NCBI GenBank assembly: GCA_035540675.1
Contig: DATLGB010000036.1
Span: 1-16,856 of the forward strand
Length of the DNA stretch: 16,856 nucleotides
Reading direction: 5' to 3'
Source of the DNA: DATLGB01 sp035540675
GTDB taxonomy: Bacteria > Actinomycetota > Thermoleophilia > Solirubrobacterales > Solirubrobacteraceae
In this document: in pieces, positions 7,805 to 14,002 of the stretch
Layout: every line of letters starts with the position of its first letter
Position numbering within the stretch: the stretch's first letter is position 1
Translations under genes and position numbers: made by a program
Notes under the pieces: generated by a model
The model's input: only the letters and a program-made list of their open reading frames with translations
Told to the model about the DNA's origin: nothing
Database searches by the model: none

Positions 7805-9373
7805 GTGACCCAGCCAGGCGAGGTGCGGATCCGGCGCGCGCTGCTGTCCGTCTCCGACAAGACCGGGATCGTCGACTTCGCGCGCGGCCTGGCCGACCTC
7901 GACATCGAGATCGTCTCCACCGGCGGCACGGCGCGCGAGCTGGCGGCGGCGGGCGTGAGCGTCCGCCCCATCGAGGACTTCACGGGCTTCCCGGAGATCA
8001 TGGACGGCCGCGTCAAGACGCTGCACCCGCGGCTCTACGCCGGCCTGCTGGCGCGTCGCGACGACCCTTCGCACATGCTCGCGGCCGAGGAGCACGCGAT
8101 CGAGTTCGTCGACCTCGTGTGCGTGAACCTGTACCCGTTCGAGGCGGCCGCCTCCCGCCGCGGCGCCGGCGAGCACGAGATCATCGAGAACATCGACATC
8201 GGCGGCCCGACGATGGTCCGCGCCGCCGCCAAGAACTTCGTCTTCAGCGCCGTCGTCACCTCGCCGGAGAGCTACGACGCCGTCCTGCAGGAGCTCACGG
8301 ACGCCGAGGGCTGCCTGTCGCTGCAGACGCGCGAGAGCCTGGCGGCCGAGGCCTTCTCCTACACCGCGCGCTACGACACCGCGATCGCCCGCTGGTTCGC
8401 CGAGCGGCGCGACGACTTCCCGGACCTGTACATGGGCGCCTACGAGAAGGTGCTCGACCTCGCCTACGGCGAGAACCCGCACCAGCGCGCCGCCTACTAC
8501 CAGCAGGTCGGCGCGCGGATGCACCTGCTCTCGATGGTCAAGCAGCTCGGCGGCAAGGAGCTGTCGTTCAACAACGTGCTCGACCTCAACGCCGCCCGGC
8601 AGCTCGTCGACGAGTTCGAGCTGCCGGCCTGCACGATCATCAAGCACAACAACCCCTGCGGCTGCGCCGTCGGCGGCAACGCGACGGAGGCCTACGAGAA
8701 GGCGTTCGCGTGCGACCCCATGTCGGCCTTCGGCGGCGTCGTCTGCTTCAACCGCACGGTCGACGCCGACGTCGCCAGCGCGCTCGTCAAGCAGTTCGCC
8801 GAGGTGGTCTTCGCGCCCAAGTTCACCGACGAGGCGCTCGAGATCCTCGGCCGCAAGAAGAAGATGCGGCTGCTCGAGGACAACGAGCGCCGCCGCCCCA
8901 ACATCGGCGAGCGCGACCTCAAGCGCGTGATCGGCGGCCTGCTCGTGCAGGACCGCGACCTCGACCTCGAGGACCGCTCCGCGATGGAGGTGGTGACCGA
9001 GCGCAAGCCGACCGAGCAGGAGTGGGGCGAGATGCTCTTCGCCTGGAAGGTGTGCAAGCACGTGCGCTCCAACGCGATCGTCCTGTCGCGCGACCTCGCA
9101 TCGGTCGGCATCGGCGCCGGCCAGATGAGCCGGGTCGACTCGGTCCGCATCGCCATCGAGAAGGCGCTGGCCGCCGGCGCGCAGCTCCAGGGCGCGGCGC
9201 TGGCCTCGGACGCGTTCTTCCCGTTCGCCGACGGCCCCCAGCTCGCGATCGAGGCGGGCGTCTCGTGCGTCATCCAGCCCGGCGGCTCGATCCGCGACCT
9301 CGAGGTGGTCGAGGCCGCCGACGCCGCCGGCATCGCGATGGTGTTCACGCACCGGCGGCACTTCAAGCACTAG
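7805..9373 (+). CDS. purH: Bifunctional AICAR transformylase/IMP cyclohydrolase
   Basis: PurH performs the last two steps to IMP: formylation of AICAR, then ring closure of FAICAR. The 522 residues match the family length. The N-terminal MGS-like cyclohydrolase domain (about 10-150) shows LLSVSDKTG, STGGT (38-42) and KTLHPRLYAGLLAR (71-84). The C-terminal transformylase domain shows GENPHQ (222-227) and the catalytic Lys-His pair in IIKHNNPCG (K280, H281), followed by DPMSAFGG (304-311) and QPGGSIRD near the end. The GTG start has no Shine-Dalgarno sequence but sits 8 nt after a -10 box. A GC hairpin follows the TAG stop. The gene lies 11 bp after purN and may be read both from the recQ promoter and from its own. 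Confidence 0.97.
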   Translation: MTQPGEVRIRRALLSVSDKTGIVDFARGLADLDIEIVSTGGTARELAAAGVSVRPIEDFTGFPEIMDGRVKTLHPRLYAGLLARRDDPSHMLAAEEHAIEFVDLVCVNLYPFEAAASRRGAGEHEIIENIDIGGPTMVRAAAKNFVFSAVVTSPESYDAVLQELTDAEGCLSLQTRESLAAEAFSYTARYDTAIARWFAERRDDFPDLYMGAYEKVLDLAYGENPHQRAAYYQQVGARMHLLSMVKQLGGKELSFNNVLDLNAARQLVDEFELPACTIIKHNNPCGCAVGGNATEAYEKAFACDPMSAFGGVVCFNRTVDADVASALVKQFAEVVFAPKFTDEALEILGRKKKMRLLEDNERRRPNIGERDLKRVIGGLLVQDRDLDLEDRSAMEVVTERKPTEQEWGEMLFAWKVCKHVRSNAIVLSRDLASVGIGAGQMSRVDSVRIAIEKALAAGAQLQGAALASDAFFPFADGPQLAIEAGVSCVIQPGGSIRDLEVVEAADAAGIAMVFTHRRHFKH

Positions 9374-9374
9374 T

Positions 9375-9393
9375 AGGGGGGCTCTGCCCCCCT
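9375..9393. terminator. GC hairpin downstream of purH
   Basis: AGGGGGGC (9375-9382), a TCT loop and GCCCCCCT (9386-9393) form a perfect 8-bp stem two bases after the purH TAG. There is no T tract. It lies between convergent purH and the DUF3072 gene and is the most likely termination point of the purine unit. Confidence 0.6.
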
Positions 9394-9435
9394 CACGACC
9401 CCCCGATGGTCGCCCGTGTCGGTGGCCGGGCGGCC

Positions 9436-9675
9436 TCAGGCCGCGGCGTTGCCCCCGCCGCCGGAGCCCTGCCCGCGGCCGGTCCTGGCCTGCAGCTCGT
9501 CGATGCGCCGCGAGGCGTCCGCCTTGGACAGGTTCTCGTCGAAGTCCTCGCCCGCCTCCTGGCAGAGCGTCTGCAGGTAGGAGCGCTGGGCGCCCGTCAT
9601 CGGCTCGTCGCCCGTGACCCACTCGGCGGGGTCCTTCTCGGTGTTGCTGCCGCGCAGCTCGCTGTCGTCGCTCAT
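9436..9675 (-). CDS. Small DUF3072-family protein
   Basis: The product has 79 residues. The central part (EWVTGDEPMTGAQRSYLQTL, then EAGEDFDENLSKADASRRIDELQ, about 19-62) matches my memory of the DUF3072 family of short, mostly helical actinobacterial proteins of unknown function. The N-terminus is acidic and the C-terminus is a Gly/Ala-rich tail. No membrane segment or enzyme motif is visible. The ATG at 9675 is preceded by a TAGGGC box 6 nt upstream and no Shine-Dalgarno sequence. It diverges from the small membrane-protein gene, with only 43 bp between the starts, and converges on purH. Confidence 0.75.
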   Translation of the reverse strand: MSDDSELRGSNTEKDPAEWVTGDEPMTGAQRSYLQTLCQEAGEDFDENLSKADASRRIDELQARTGRGQGSGGGGNAAA

Positions 9676-9681
9676 GCGCGA

Positions 9682-9687
9682 GCCCTA
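9682..9687 (-). promoter_or_regulatory. Weak candidate -10 element of the DUF3072 gene
   Basis: On the minus strand TAGGGC, followed by T, ends 6 nt before the ATG. The sixth base is not the usual T, so the match is weaker than the other boxes in this window. It faces the promoter of the divergent gene. Confidence 0.3.
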
Positions 9688-9706
9688 CCCGCCACCGCAG
9701 CTGCGA

Positions 9707-9712
9707 TACCTT
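9707..9712 (+). promoter_or_regulatory. -10 element of the small membrane-protein gene
   Basis: TACCTT ends 6 nt before the GTG at 9719, the classic leaderless spacing. The hexamer is identical to the purF candidate. It helps choose the start, because the frame is open further upstream through the divergent gene. Confidence 0.55.
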
Positions 9713-9718
9713 GCGGGC

Positions 9719-10081
9719 GTGGACGCCCTGACCCTCGCCCGGCTGCACGGCGTCGTGCGCGTGCTCATCGGCGGCGCGCACGTGCTCGCGCCCGCCCGCA
9801 TCCCGGCGGCGTGGGTGGGGCGGGACGCGCGCCGCGCCGGCGTGCAGGTGTTCGCGCTCGCGTTCGGCGCGCGCGACGCCGCGATCGGCGGCGGCGTCCT
9901 GACGGCAGGCGGGCCGGACGCGGCGCGGCCGTGGGTGCTCGCCGGCGCCGCGTCCGACGCGGCGGACCTGCTGGCGACGCTGCGCTCGCGCGACGACCTG
10001 CCGCGCCTCGCGGTCGCGGGCGTGACGGCGCTGGCGACGACGTCCACGCTGCTGGGGCTCTGGCTGGCGCGCGAGCTGTAG
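9719..10081 (+). CDS. Small multi-pass membrane protein of unknown function
   Basis: The product has 120 residues from the GTG at 9719. The frame is open back to 9614, but that part overlaps the DUF3072 gene, and a -10 box sits 6 nt before the GTG. Hydrophobic stretches at about 7-20, 40-60, 70-85 and 95-118 suggest three or four short membrane helices. The stretch ALAFGARDAAIGGGVL, followed by a Pro-Trp and a SDAADLLATL segment, resembles a pattern I have seen in small uncharacterised actinobacterial membrane proteins, but I cannot name a family with confidence. It converges on the tetR gene with three bases between the stops. Confidence 0.7.
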   Translation: MDALTLARLHGVVRVLIGGAHVLAPARIPAAWVGRDARRAGVQVFALAFGARDAAIGGGVLTAGGPDAARPWVLAGAASDAADLLATLRSRDDLPRLAVAGVTALATTSTLLGLWLAREL

Positions 10082-10090
10082 CCGTCAGCT
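10074..10090. terminator. Weak hairpin between convergent stops
   Basis: AGCTG (10074-10078) and CAGCT (10086-10090) enclose a 7-nt loop containing the gap between the membrane-protein and tetR stops. The stem is only 5 bp and extends poorly, so a terminator role is uncertain. Confidence 0.25.
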
Positions 10091-10711
10091 GCTCCGCGCC
10101 CCGTAGAGCGTGCGCACCATGACGGTCTGCAGGGTCTCGATCACGCGCTCCGCCGGGACGCGCTGCTCGGGCGCGAACGCGTGGTACAGGTAGCGCTCGA
10201 TCATCCAGATCAACGCCTTCGCGGTCTCGCGAGCGTCGAGCGGCAGGATCCTGCCGGCGTCGATCTCGCCCTGGATGTGCTGCGCCGTGGCGTCGATGAA
10301 GCCCTGCTGCATCCCGTCGTAGGCGCGCTCGACGTCGGGGTCGTCGGCGGCGGCGTCGGCCAGCGCGCGCAGCACCGCCGCGTGGTCGCAGTAGACGCCG
10401 ACCGCGCCCTCCAGGGCGTCGCGCAGCAGCGCCGGGCCCTCGCCCGTCGCCTCGTACCAGCGGTTGGCCACCTCCAGCATCTCGGCCCCGAGGTCCTGCA
10501 CGACGCGCAGGACGAGGTCGTGGCGGTCCCTGAAGTAGACGTAGAACGACGGTCGCGAGAGCCCCGTCCGCCGCATCACCTCGTCGACGGTCAGCTCCCG
10601 GAACGGCCGCTCGCGGAGGAGGGCCTGCGCCGCGTCGATGATCTCCTTCTGGGCGGCTTCGGGCGTCCGGCGCCGCCGGGGGGCCCTCGCCTCGTCCTCG
10701 CGGACGGCCAT
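10085..10711 (-). CDS. TetR-family transcriptional regulator, EthR-like
   Basis: The protein has 208 residues from the ATG at 10711. This start is preferred to the longer frame beginning at 10753 because a TAGTCT -10 box ends 8 nt before it. After an Arg-rich tail (RRRRTPEAAQ, 12-21), residues 22-70 form the TetR helix-turn-helix domain with TVDEVMRRTGLSRPSFYVYF. The ligand domain aligns by eye with mycobacterial EthR, notably ALIWMIERYLYHAFA, a VIETLQTV segment and the terminal RTLYG. EthR represses a flavin monooxygenase gene, but no such gene lies here, so the target and ligand are unknown. Two adjacent short palindromes upstream suggest autoregulation. It converges on the small membrane-protein gene. 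Confidence 0.88.
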   Translation of the reverse strand: MAVREDEARAPRRRRTPEAAQKEIIDAAQALLRERPFRELTVDEVMRRTGLSRPSFYVYFRDRHDLVLRVVQDLGAEMLEVANRWYEATGEGPALLRDALEGAVGVYCDHAAVLRALADAAADDPDVERAYDGMQQGFIDATAQHIQGEIDAGRILPLDARETAKALIWMIERYLYHAFAPEQRVPAERVIETLQTVMVRTLYGARSS

Positions 10712-10719
10712 GGCAGGAG

Positions 10720-10725
10720 AGACTA
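10720..10725 (-). promoter_or_regulatory. -10 element of the tetR gene
   Basis: TAGTCT on the minus strand ends 8 nt before the ATG at 10711. A TGGTGA sequence 17 bp further upstream is a plausible -35. No Shine-Dalgarno sequence is present, so the message is probably leaderless. Confidence 0.5.
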
Positions 10726-10736
10726 CGCCGTCCGGC

Positions 10737-10766
10737 AGTGGCTCACCACTCAACTTCGCTTGAAGT
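10737..10766. promoter_or_regulatory. Two adjacent 14-bp palindromes between tetR and tRNA-Lys
   Basis: AGTGGctcaCCACT (10737-10750) and ACTTCgcttGAAGT (10753-10766) each have 5-bp arms and a 4-bp centre. They are 2 bp apart, with centres 16 bp apart. They lie over the expected -35 regions of tetR and of tRNA-Lys. TetR proteins commonly bind palindromes of this size upstream of their own gene. The two sequences differ, so one may be fortuitous. Confidence 0.4.
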
Positions 10767-10786
10767 GCGGACCGCGCCGGTAGAGT
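10760..10786 (+). promoter_or_regulatory. Promoter of tRNA-Lys
   Basis: TTGAAG at 10760-10765 and TAGAGT at 10781-10786 resemble sigma-70-type -35 and -10 boxes, with a short 15-bp spacer. The -10 ends 11 nt before the tRNA. Confidence 0.5.
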
Positions 10787-10797
10787 CCGCCGCGCCC

Positions 10798-10871
10798 GCC
10801 CCCGTAGCTCAGCTGGTCAGAGCGGCGGACTTTTAATCCGCGCGGCGCAGGTTCGAGTCCTGCCGGGGGTA
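10798..10871 (+). tRNA. tRNA-Lys (anticodon TTT)
   Basis: The full cloverleaf can be drawn. The acceptor stem is GCCCCCG/CGGGGGT with discriminator A, the D arm GCTC/GAGC, the anticodon stem GCGGA/TCCGC with loop CTTTTAA and anticodon TTT at 10832-10834, and the T arm GCAGG-TTCGAGT-CCTGC. CCA is not encoded. The first pair is G-U. Confidence 0.96.
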
Positions 10872-10883
10872 CTGCCCGCGCCG

Positions 10884-10889
10884 TACAAT
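10884..10889 (+). promoter_or_regulatory. -10 element of tRNA-Glu
   Basis: TACAAT, a near-consensus -10 box, ends 9 nt before the tRNA-Glu gene and lies in the 27-bp gap after tRNA-Lys. It suggests independent transcription in addition to any read-through. A -35 would fall inside the tRNA-Lys 3' end. Confidence 0.55.
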
Positions 10890-10898
10890 CCGGGGTGC

Positions 10899-10970
10899 GC
10901 CCCCATGGTGTAGCGGTTAGCACGGCGCCCTTTCACGGCGTTAGCGCGAGTTCGATTCTCGCTGGGGGTA
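10899..10970 (+). tRNA. tRNA-Glu (anticodon TTC)
   Basis: The acceptor stem is GCCCCCA/TGGGGGT with discriminator A. The anticodon stem GCGCC/GGCGT encloses the loop CTTTCAC with anticodon TTC at 10932-10934. The T arm is GCGAG-TTCGATT-CTCGC. CCA is not encoded. Confidence 0.96.
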
Positions 10971-10987
10971 CTCGCTCTCCCGCAGCA

Positions 10988-11575
10988 TCAGCCGAGCGCC
11001 TCCCACGCGTCCACCAGGTCGGCGCTCCAGGCGCCGCACTCGCGCGCCAGCACCGGCAGCGCGAGCGCGGTCGCGGCGAGGATGTCCAGCGACGGCTGCG
11101 CCCCCCCGGCGCGCAGCCACTGCCGCAGCGTGGCCGCGGTGGCCGCGGTGGCCGCGGGCATGGGCGGCGCCGGGCCCGACAGCAGGCTGCCCGAGCCCGT
11201 CGCCGCTCGCGGCGCCTCGTGCGCGAGATCCAGCAGCCGCTCGAGCAGCGCGGCGCTGCGCCGCGTCGCGGCGGACGTGCCGGGCACCGCGGCGGCGCCC
11301 GCCGCCGCCAGCGAGTGCCGCACGAGCGGCGCGAGCCGCTCCACCTCGCGCCAGGCGCGGGCGCGGGCGGCGGGCGCGTCGAGCTCGGCCGCTCGCACGG
11401 CGAGCACGAGCATCCCCGAGATCTCCGCGAGCAGCACGCTGAGCACGAACGCGCGCGCGACCTCCGCCCCCTCGAGGTGGGTCCGCGCGTAGCGGCTCAG
11501 CCAGCTCCACCCGTCTGCGTGCGACCACGGGTCACCGGCGGCCGCCACGCCGCGTGCGTCGGGACGTTCCGACAT
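10988..11575 (-). CDS. Uncharacterised Ala-rich helical protein
   Basis: I do not recognise this 195-residue product. It is almost all alpha-helical in character and Ala-rich. Residues about 40-62 (ARAFVLSVLLAEISGMLVLAVRA) form a hydrophobic helix that could be a membrane segment or a buried core helix. A low-complexity Ala/Thr stretch (141-149, AATAATAAT) comes from a 9-bp tandem repeat. Tryptophans cluster at the N-terminus (DPWSHADGWSWLSRY), and the end is GAWSADLVDAWEALG. The amino-acid balance is more protein-like than that of the overlapping frames, which supports this strand. The ATG at 11575 has neither a Shine-Dalgarno sequence nor a good -10, and a GTG at 11548 is an alternative start. 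It converges on the tRNA pair with a 17-bp gap. Confidence 0.6.
   Translation of the reverse strand: MSERPDARGVAAAGDPWSHADGWSWLSRYARTHLEGAEVARAFVLSVLLAEISGMLVLAVRAAELDAPAARARAWREVERLAPLVRHSLAAAGAAAVPGTSAATRRSAALLERLLDLAHEAPRAATGSGSLLSGPAPPMPAATAATAATLRQWLRAGGAQPSLDILAATALALPVLARECGAWSADLVDAWEALG
11130..11156. repeat. 9-bp tandem repeat, three copies
   Basis: GTGGCCGCG is repeated three times without interruption inside the 195-residue protein gene, encoding Ala-Ala-Thr units on the minus strand. The length is a multiple of three, so copy-number changes would keep the frame. Confidence 0.75.
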
Positions 11576-11642
11576 GCCGCATCCGATGAGCCGCGGCGAT
11601 CGATTGCGTGACGGGATTCGTGCGGTCGCGGCGCGCCGGCGG

Positions 11643-12296
11643 TCACTGCACGGGGGTGACCCGGACGTCGGCCTGCGTCAGGCGGTGGTCGTAGACCAGC
11701 AGGAAGGCTCCGCCGGGGCCCGGCCGCACTGCCTCGGTCCTGGCCGGCGTGGTGACCCGGACCGTGCTGACGTCGCGACCCGCGCGCCCGACCACGAGGA
11801 TGCGCAGGGGCTGCTCCGAGCCGACGGCCGTGTTGTAGAAGAGCCCGCGCGGGCCGAGGTCGCGGCAGCCGCCGCGGGCGCCCGGCGGCAGCGGCCGGAA
11901 CACGTCGTTCTCCACGCGCCCGAGCTGCGACCCGCGCAGGCGCCCGGCGAGCACGCACTCGTGACCGGCGTGCGACTGGTACGTGGCCGCGCCCCACGGC
12001 AGCCCGCCCGCCGGGTCGCGCACCTGCACGGCCACGCGCGCCGGCCCTCCCGGCGTCGCGACCTCCGGGAAGCCCGCCCGCTGCTCGACCGGCGCGCCGA
12101 TGTCGATCAGCGTCCCGGCGCCGGCGACTCCGGCCACCGCGAACAGCGCCGCGAACGCGACGAGACCCAGCCGGCGCGGCCGGCGCACCCGCCGGCGCTG
12201 CGGCGCCTCGGCTGCGATCTCCCGCTGCGCCGCCTCGTGCAGGCGCTCCCCGAGCGCGCGGAAGGCGGGCGGGAGGTCGCTGTCGCGGCGCTTCAC
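11643..12296 (-). CDS. Single-pass membrane protein coupled to an ECF sigma factor
   Basis: The product has 217 residues from a GTG that overlaps the sigma-factor TGA by 4 bases (GTGA), so translation is almost certainly coupled. Residues 1-42 form a basic cytoplasmic part (HEAAQREIAAE, then QRRRVRRPRR). Residues 43-64 (LGLVAFAALFAVAGVAGAGTLI) are a membrane helix, and the rest is an outside domain of about 150 residues with two cysteines (C114, C144) that could form a disulfide. The position is that of an anti-sigma factor. However, the N-terminal part lacks the HX3CX2C zinc motif of the ZAS family and is short, so this may be a sensor or a cell-surface protein instead. I recognise no domain in the outside part. 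Confidence 0.75.
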   Translation of the reverse strand: MKRRDSDLPPAFRALGERLHEAAQREIAAEAPQRRRVRRPRRLGLVAFAALFAVAGVAGAGTLIDIGAPVEQRAGFPEVATPGGPARVAVQVRDPAGGLPWGAATYQSHAGHECVLAGRLRGSQLGRVENDVFRPLPPGARGGCRDLGPRGLFYNTAVGSEQPLRILVVGRAGRDVSTVRVTTPARTEAVRPGPGGAFLLVYDHRLTQADVRVTPVQ

Positions 12297-12919
12297 GCCG
12301 CCTCCAGGACGCGGCTCATGGCGCGCAGGCCGCGGGACACGCGGGCGCGAGCGACCTGCTCGCTCACGGCGAGCTTCGCCGCCACCTCCGCGTAGTCGAG
12401 CTCCTCGATCACGCGCAGCTCGACCGCCCGCCGCTGGTCGGCCGGCAGCTCCTCGAGCGCTCCGGCCACCACCGGCGCCAGCTCGCGCAGCCCCGCGAGC
12501 TGCTCGACGCGCTCGATCTCGGCGTCCGTCATCGCAGGCACGTCGACCGCCAGCCGCTCGAGCGCGGCCCGCTCGACCGAGCCGCGCCGCCAGTAGCGGG
12601 TGAGCTGGCTGTGGGCGATGGCGAACAGCCAGCCCTGCTCCTCCTCGACGCTGGCGCCGCGGAACTGGGCCCGGCGCTCGAACGCGAGGGCGAACGTCTC
12701 CGCCGCCAGCTCGAAGGCCACCTCGGCGTTGAGCACGCGCCGGGTGAAGTAGACGACCACTCGGTCGATGTAGCCCGCGTAGAACTCTGCGAAGGCGTCG
12801 GCGTTCCCGCACGCCCGCTCGATCGCGGGCCTCTTCTGTCGTCCCAGGCGGCCGAGCACGTCAGGTCCCGCGGCCAGCATCGCACAGGCGCGGTCACAAC
12901 ACACGCACGTCTGGCTCAT
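12293..12919 (-). CDS. ECF-type RNA polymerase sigma factor with Cys-rich N-terminus
   Basis: The product has 208 residues from the ATG at 12919. Region sigma-2 spans about 42-112 (DAFAEFYAGYIDRVVVYFTR, then FELAAETFALAFERR and EEEQGWLFAIAHSQLTRYWRRG). Region sigma-4 spans about 150-203 (LEELPADQRRAVELRV, then LDYAEVAAKLAVSEQVARARVSRG), with a helix-turn-helix for -35 recognition. It should direct RNA polymerase to a small regulon. Before sigma-2 is an unusual segment, MSQTCVCCDRACAML, with four cysteines in 12 residues. A second ATG (residue 14) would omit it. Neither start has a Shine-Dalgarno sequence. It is coupled to the membrane-protein gene downstream and divergent from two exported-protein genes. 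Confidence 0.88.
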   Translation of the reverse strand: MSQTCVCCDRACAMLAAGPDVLGRLGRQKRPAIERACGNADAFAEFYAGYIDRVVVYFTRRVLNAEVAFELAAETFALAFERRAQFRGASVEEEQGWLFAIAHSQLTRYWRRGSVERAALERLAVDVPAMTDAEIERVEQLAGLRELAPVVAGALEELPADQRRAVELRVIEELDYAEVAAKLAVSEQVARARVSRGLRAMSRVLEAA

Positions 12920-12925
12920 AGCGGA

Positions 12926-12943
12926 CGAGTCGGCGACGACTCG
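12926..12943. promoter_or_regulatory. Palindrome between the ECF sigma operon and the divergent secreted-protein operon
   Basis: CGAGTCG, GCGA and CGACTCG make a perfect 7-bp-arm inverted repeat, 7 bp upstream of the sigma-factor ATG and 28 bp upstream of the divergent ATG at 12971. It could be an operator shared by both units or a hairpin in one of the leaders. Confidence 0.4.
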
Positions 12944-12970
12944 CCTCGACCTCCCGACCAGAGGAGCTGC

Positions 12971-13405
12971 ATGATCATCCCAGCGGGACACCCCGCTACT
13001 TCCGCGTGCCCGCAGGGCCGGCGGCCCGGCCGCCATGCGCTGACGGCCGGCCTGGCGCTCGCGTTCACGGCGCTGCTCGCCCCCGTGGCGTGGGCGTGGG
13101 TCTACGCCGAGATCGTCGACTTCAACCTCACGGAGACGACGAAGACCTACGGCTCGTACACCATCAGCTCGTCGGGCGACGGCGCCGCCTACTACCGGTG
13201 GCTCGACGATCCGGACCACACGACCGTCATCTCCGGCAACAACTGCATCGACCTCGCGCTGTACGGCAAGCGCGAGATCCCGGCGCACAACACCTCCTAC
13301 CACAAGCTCTTCCAGGGCAACCCGGGGCTCTGCTTCGTCCTGCGCGGCCGCGTGGCCTACGGCGCCGGCTCCATGTACCACCACGACGGGAGGCTCCGCC
13401 GATGA
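12971..13405 (+). CDS. Small exported protein of unknown function
   Basis: The product has 144 residues. The ATG at 12971 has a GAGGAG ribosome-binding site 4 nt upstream. After a long n-region, residues 24-43 (LTAGLALAFTALLAPVAWAW) form a signal sequence with possible cleavage after A42. The mature part is about 100 residues, rich in Tyr, Asn and Thr, with two cysteines (C92, C121) suitable for one disulfide, and looks like a small beta-rich secreted domain. I recognise no family. It overlaps the next gene by 4 bases (ATGA), so the two proteins probably work together. It diverges from the ECF sigma-factor gene, which may control it. Confidence 0.7.
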   Translation: MIIPAGHPATSACPQGRRPGRHALTAGLALAFTALLAPVAWAWVYAEIVDFNLTETTKTYGSYTISSSGDGAAYYRWLDDPDHTTVISGNNCIDLALYGKREIPAHNTSYHKLFQGNPGLCFVLRGRVAYGAGSMYHHDGRLRR

Positions 13406-13995
13406 GGCCGATCTCGATCCGCCGGGCCGCGGCCGTGGCGCTGGTGGCCGGTGCCGGCGCGGCCGGCACGTTGGTGGCGCAGGCCCGCTGGGCGGACGCC
13501 ACCGAGCCGGGCGACCGCTCCGCGGCGGCGCTGCGCGCGCAGTCGCAGGCGCTGGCCGCTCGCGGGCCGGTGTCCTGGACGGACCAGGGCCGGCGCCACG
13601 CGACGCCCGCCGAGGAGCGCGCGGCCGCCAACCGGGCCTCGGCGCACGTGCCGCTGCCCGACGGCGGCAACTTCAACGGCATCCGCTTCGAGGAGGCCGG
13701 AGGCACCCTCAGCGACGCGGACATCCAGTTCGTGCTCGAGCACAACGCCGCATGCCAGTGGCTGCGCGCGGCGCGCGACGGCCGCCGCACGGACGTGGCC
13801 GGCGACATCCTGCGCGACGTCCCGTCGTGGCCGAGCTTCCGCGACACCGAGTTCGGCGCGCTGACGGCGAAGGCCGCGGACGAGCTCGCCCGCGGCGGCG
13901 GCCCCACGGCGGCGGCGATGCTCGGCGAGTGTGACGCAACGCACGCGCGCGAGGTCTCCTACGCGCGCGACCGCGGCCGGCAGCCGAGCACGTGA
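13402..13995 (+). CDS. Exported protein of unknown function, translationally coupled
   Basis: The product has 197 residues from the ATG at 13402, which overlaps the previous stop (ATGA); a GGGAGG ribosome-binding site lies 8 nt upstream. Residues 1-28 are a signal sequence or N-terminal membrane anchor (RRAAAVALVAGAGAAGTLVA). A charged, Ala-rich helical stretch (35-80) precedes a conserved-looking core (GGNFNGIRFEEAGG, then FVLEHNAACQWLRAARDG). C118 and C177 could form a disulfide. The NAACQW stretch reminds me of secreted actinobacterial proteins with an Asn-Ala-Ser-Cys-x-Trp motif, but I cannot name a family. A strong hairpin follows and ends the two-gene unit. Confidence 0.7.
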   Translation: MRPISIRRAAAVALVAGAGAAGTLVAQARWADATEPGDRSAAALRAQSQALAARGPVSWTDQGRRHATPAEERAAANRASAHVPLPDGGNFNGIRFEEAGGTLSDADIQFVLEHNAACQWLRAARDGRRTDVAGDILRDVPSWPSFRDTEFGALTAKAADELARGGGPTAAAMLGECDATHAREVSYARDRGRQPST

Positions 13996-14002
13996 GCCTC
14001 CA

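Noticed and set aside
7559..9781. A 740-codon open frame on the minus strand opposite purN and purH
   Set aside because: Shadow of purH and purN, with no recognisable domain and Arg/Ala/Asp/Val-biased content.
10085..10753. Longer TetR start at 10753
   Set aside because: The extra 14 residues would cross the tetR -10 box and the upstream palindrome region; the ATG at 10711 has leaderless spacing.
11130..11156. Tandem repeat as a possible CRISPR-like array
   Set aside because: Three contiguous 9-bp units without spacers inside a coding frame; it is simple coding low complexity.
10941..11528. Alternative minus-strand and plus-strand frames in the 195-residue protein region
   Set aside because: They are Arg/Ala or Ser/Ala-rich shadows, and some run across the tRNA-Glu gene.
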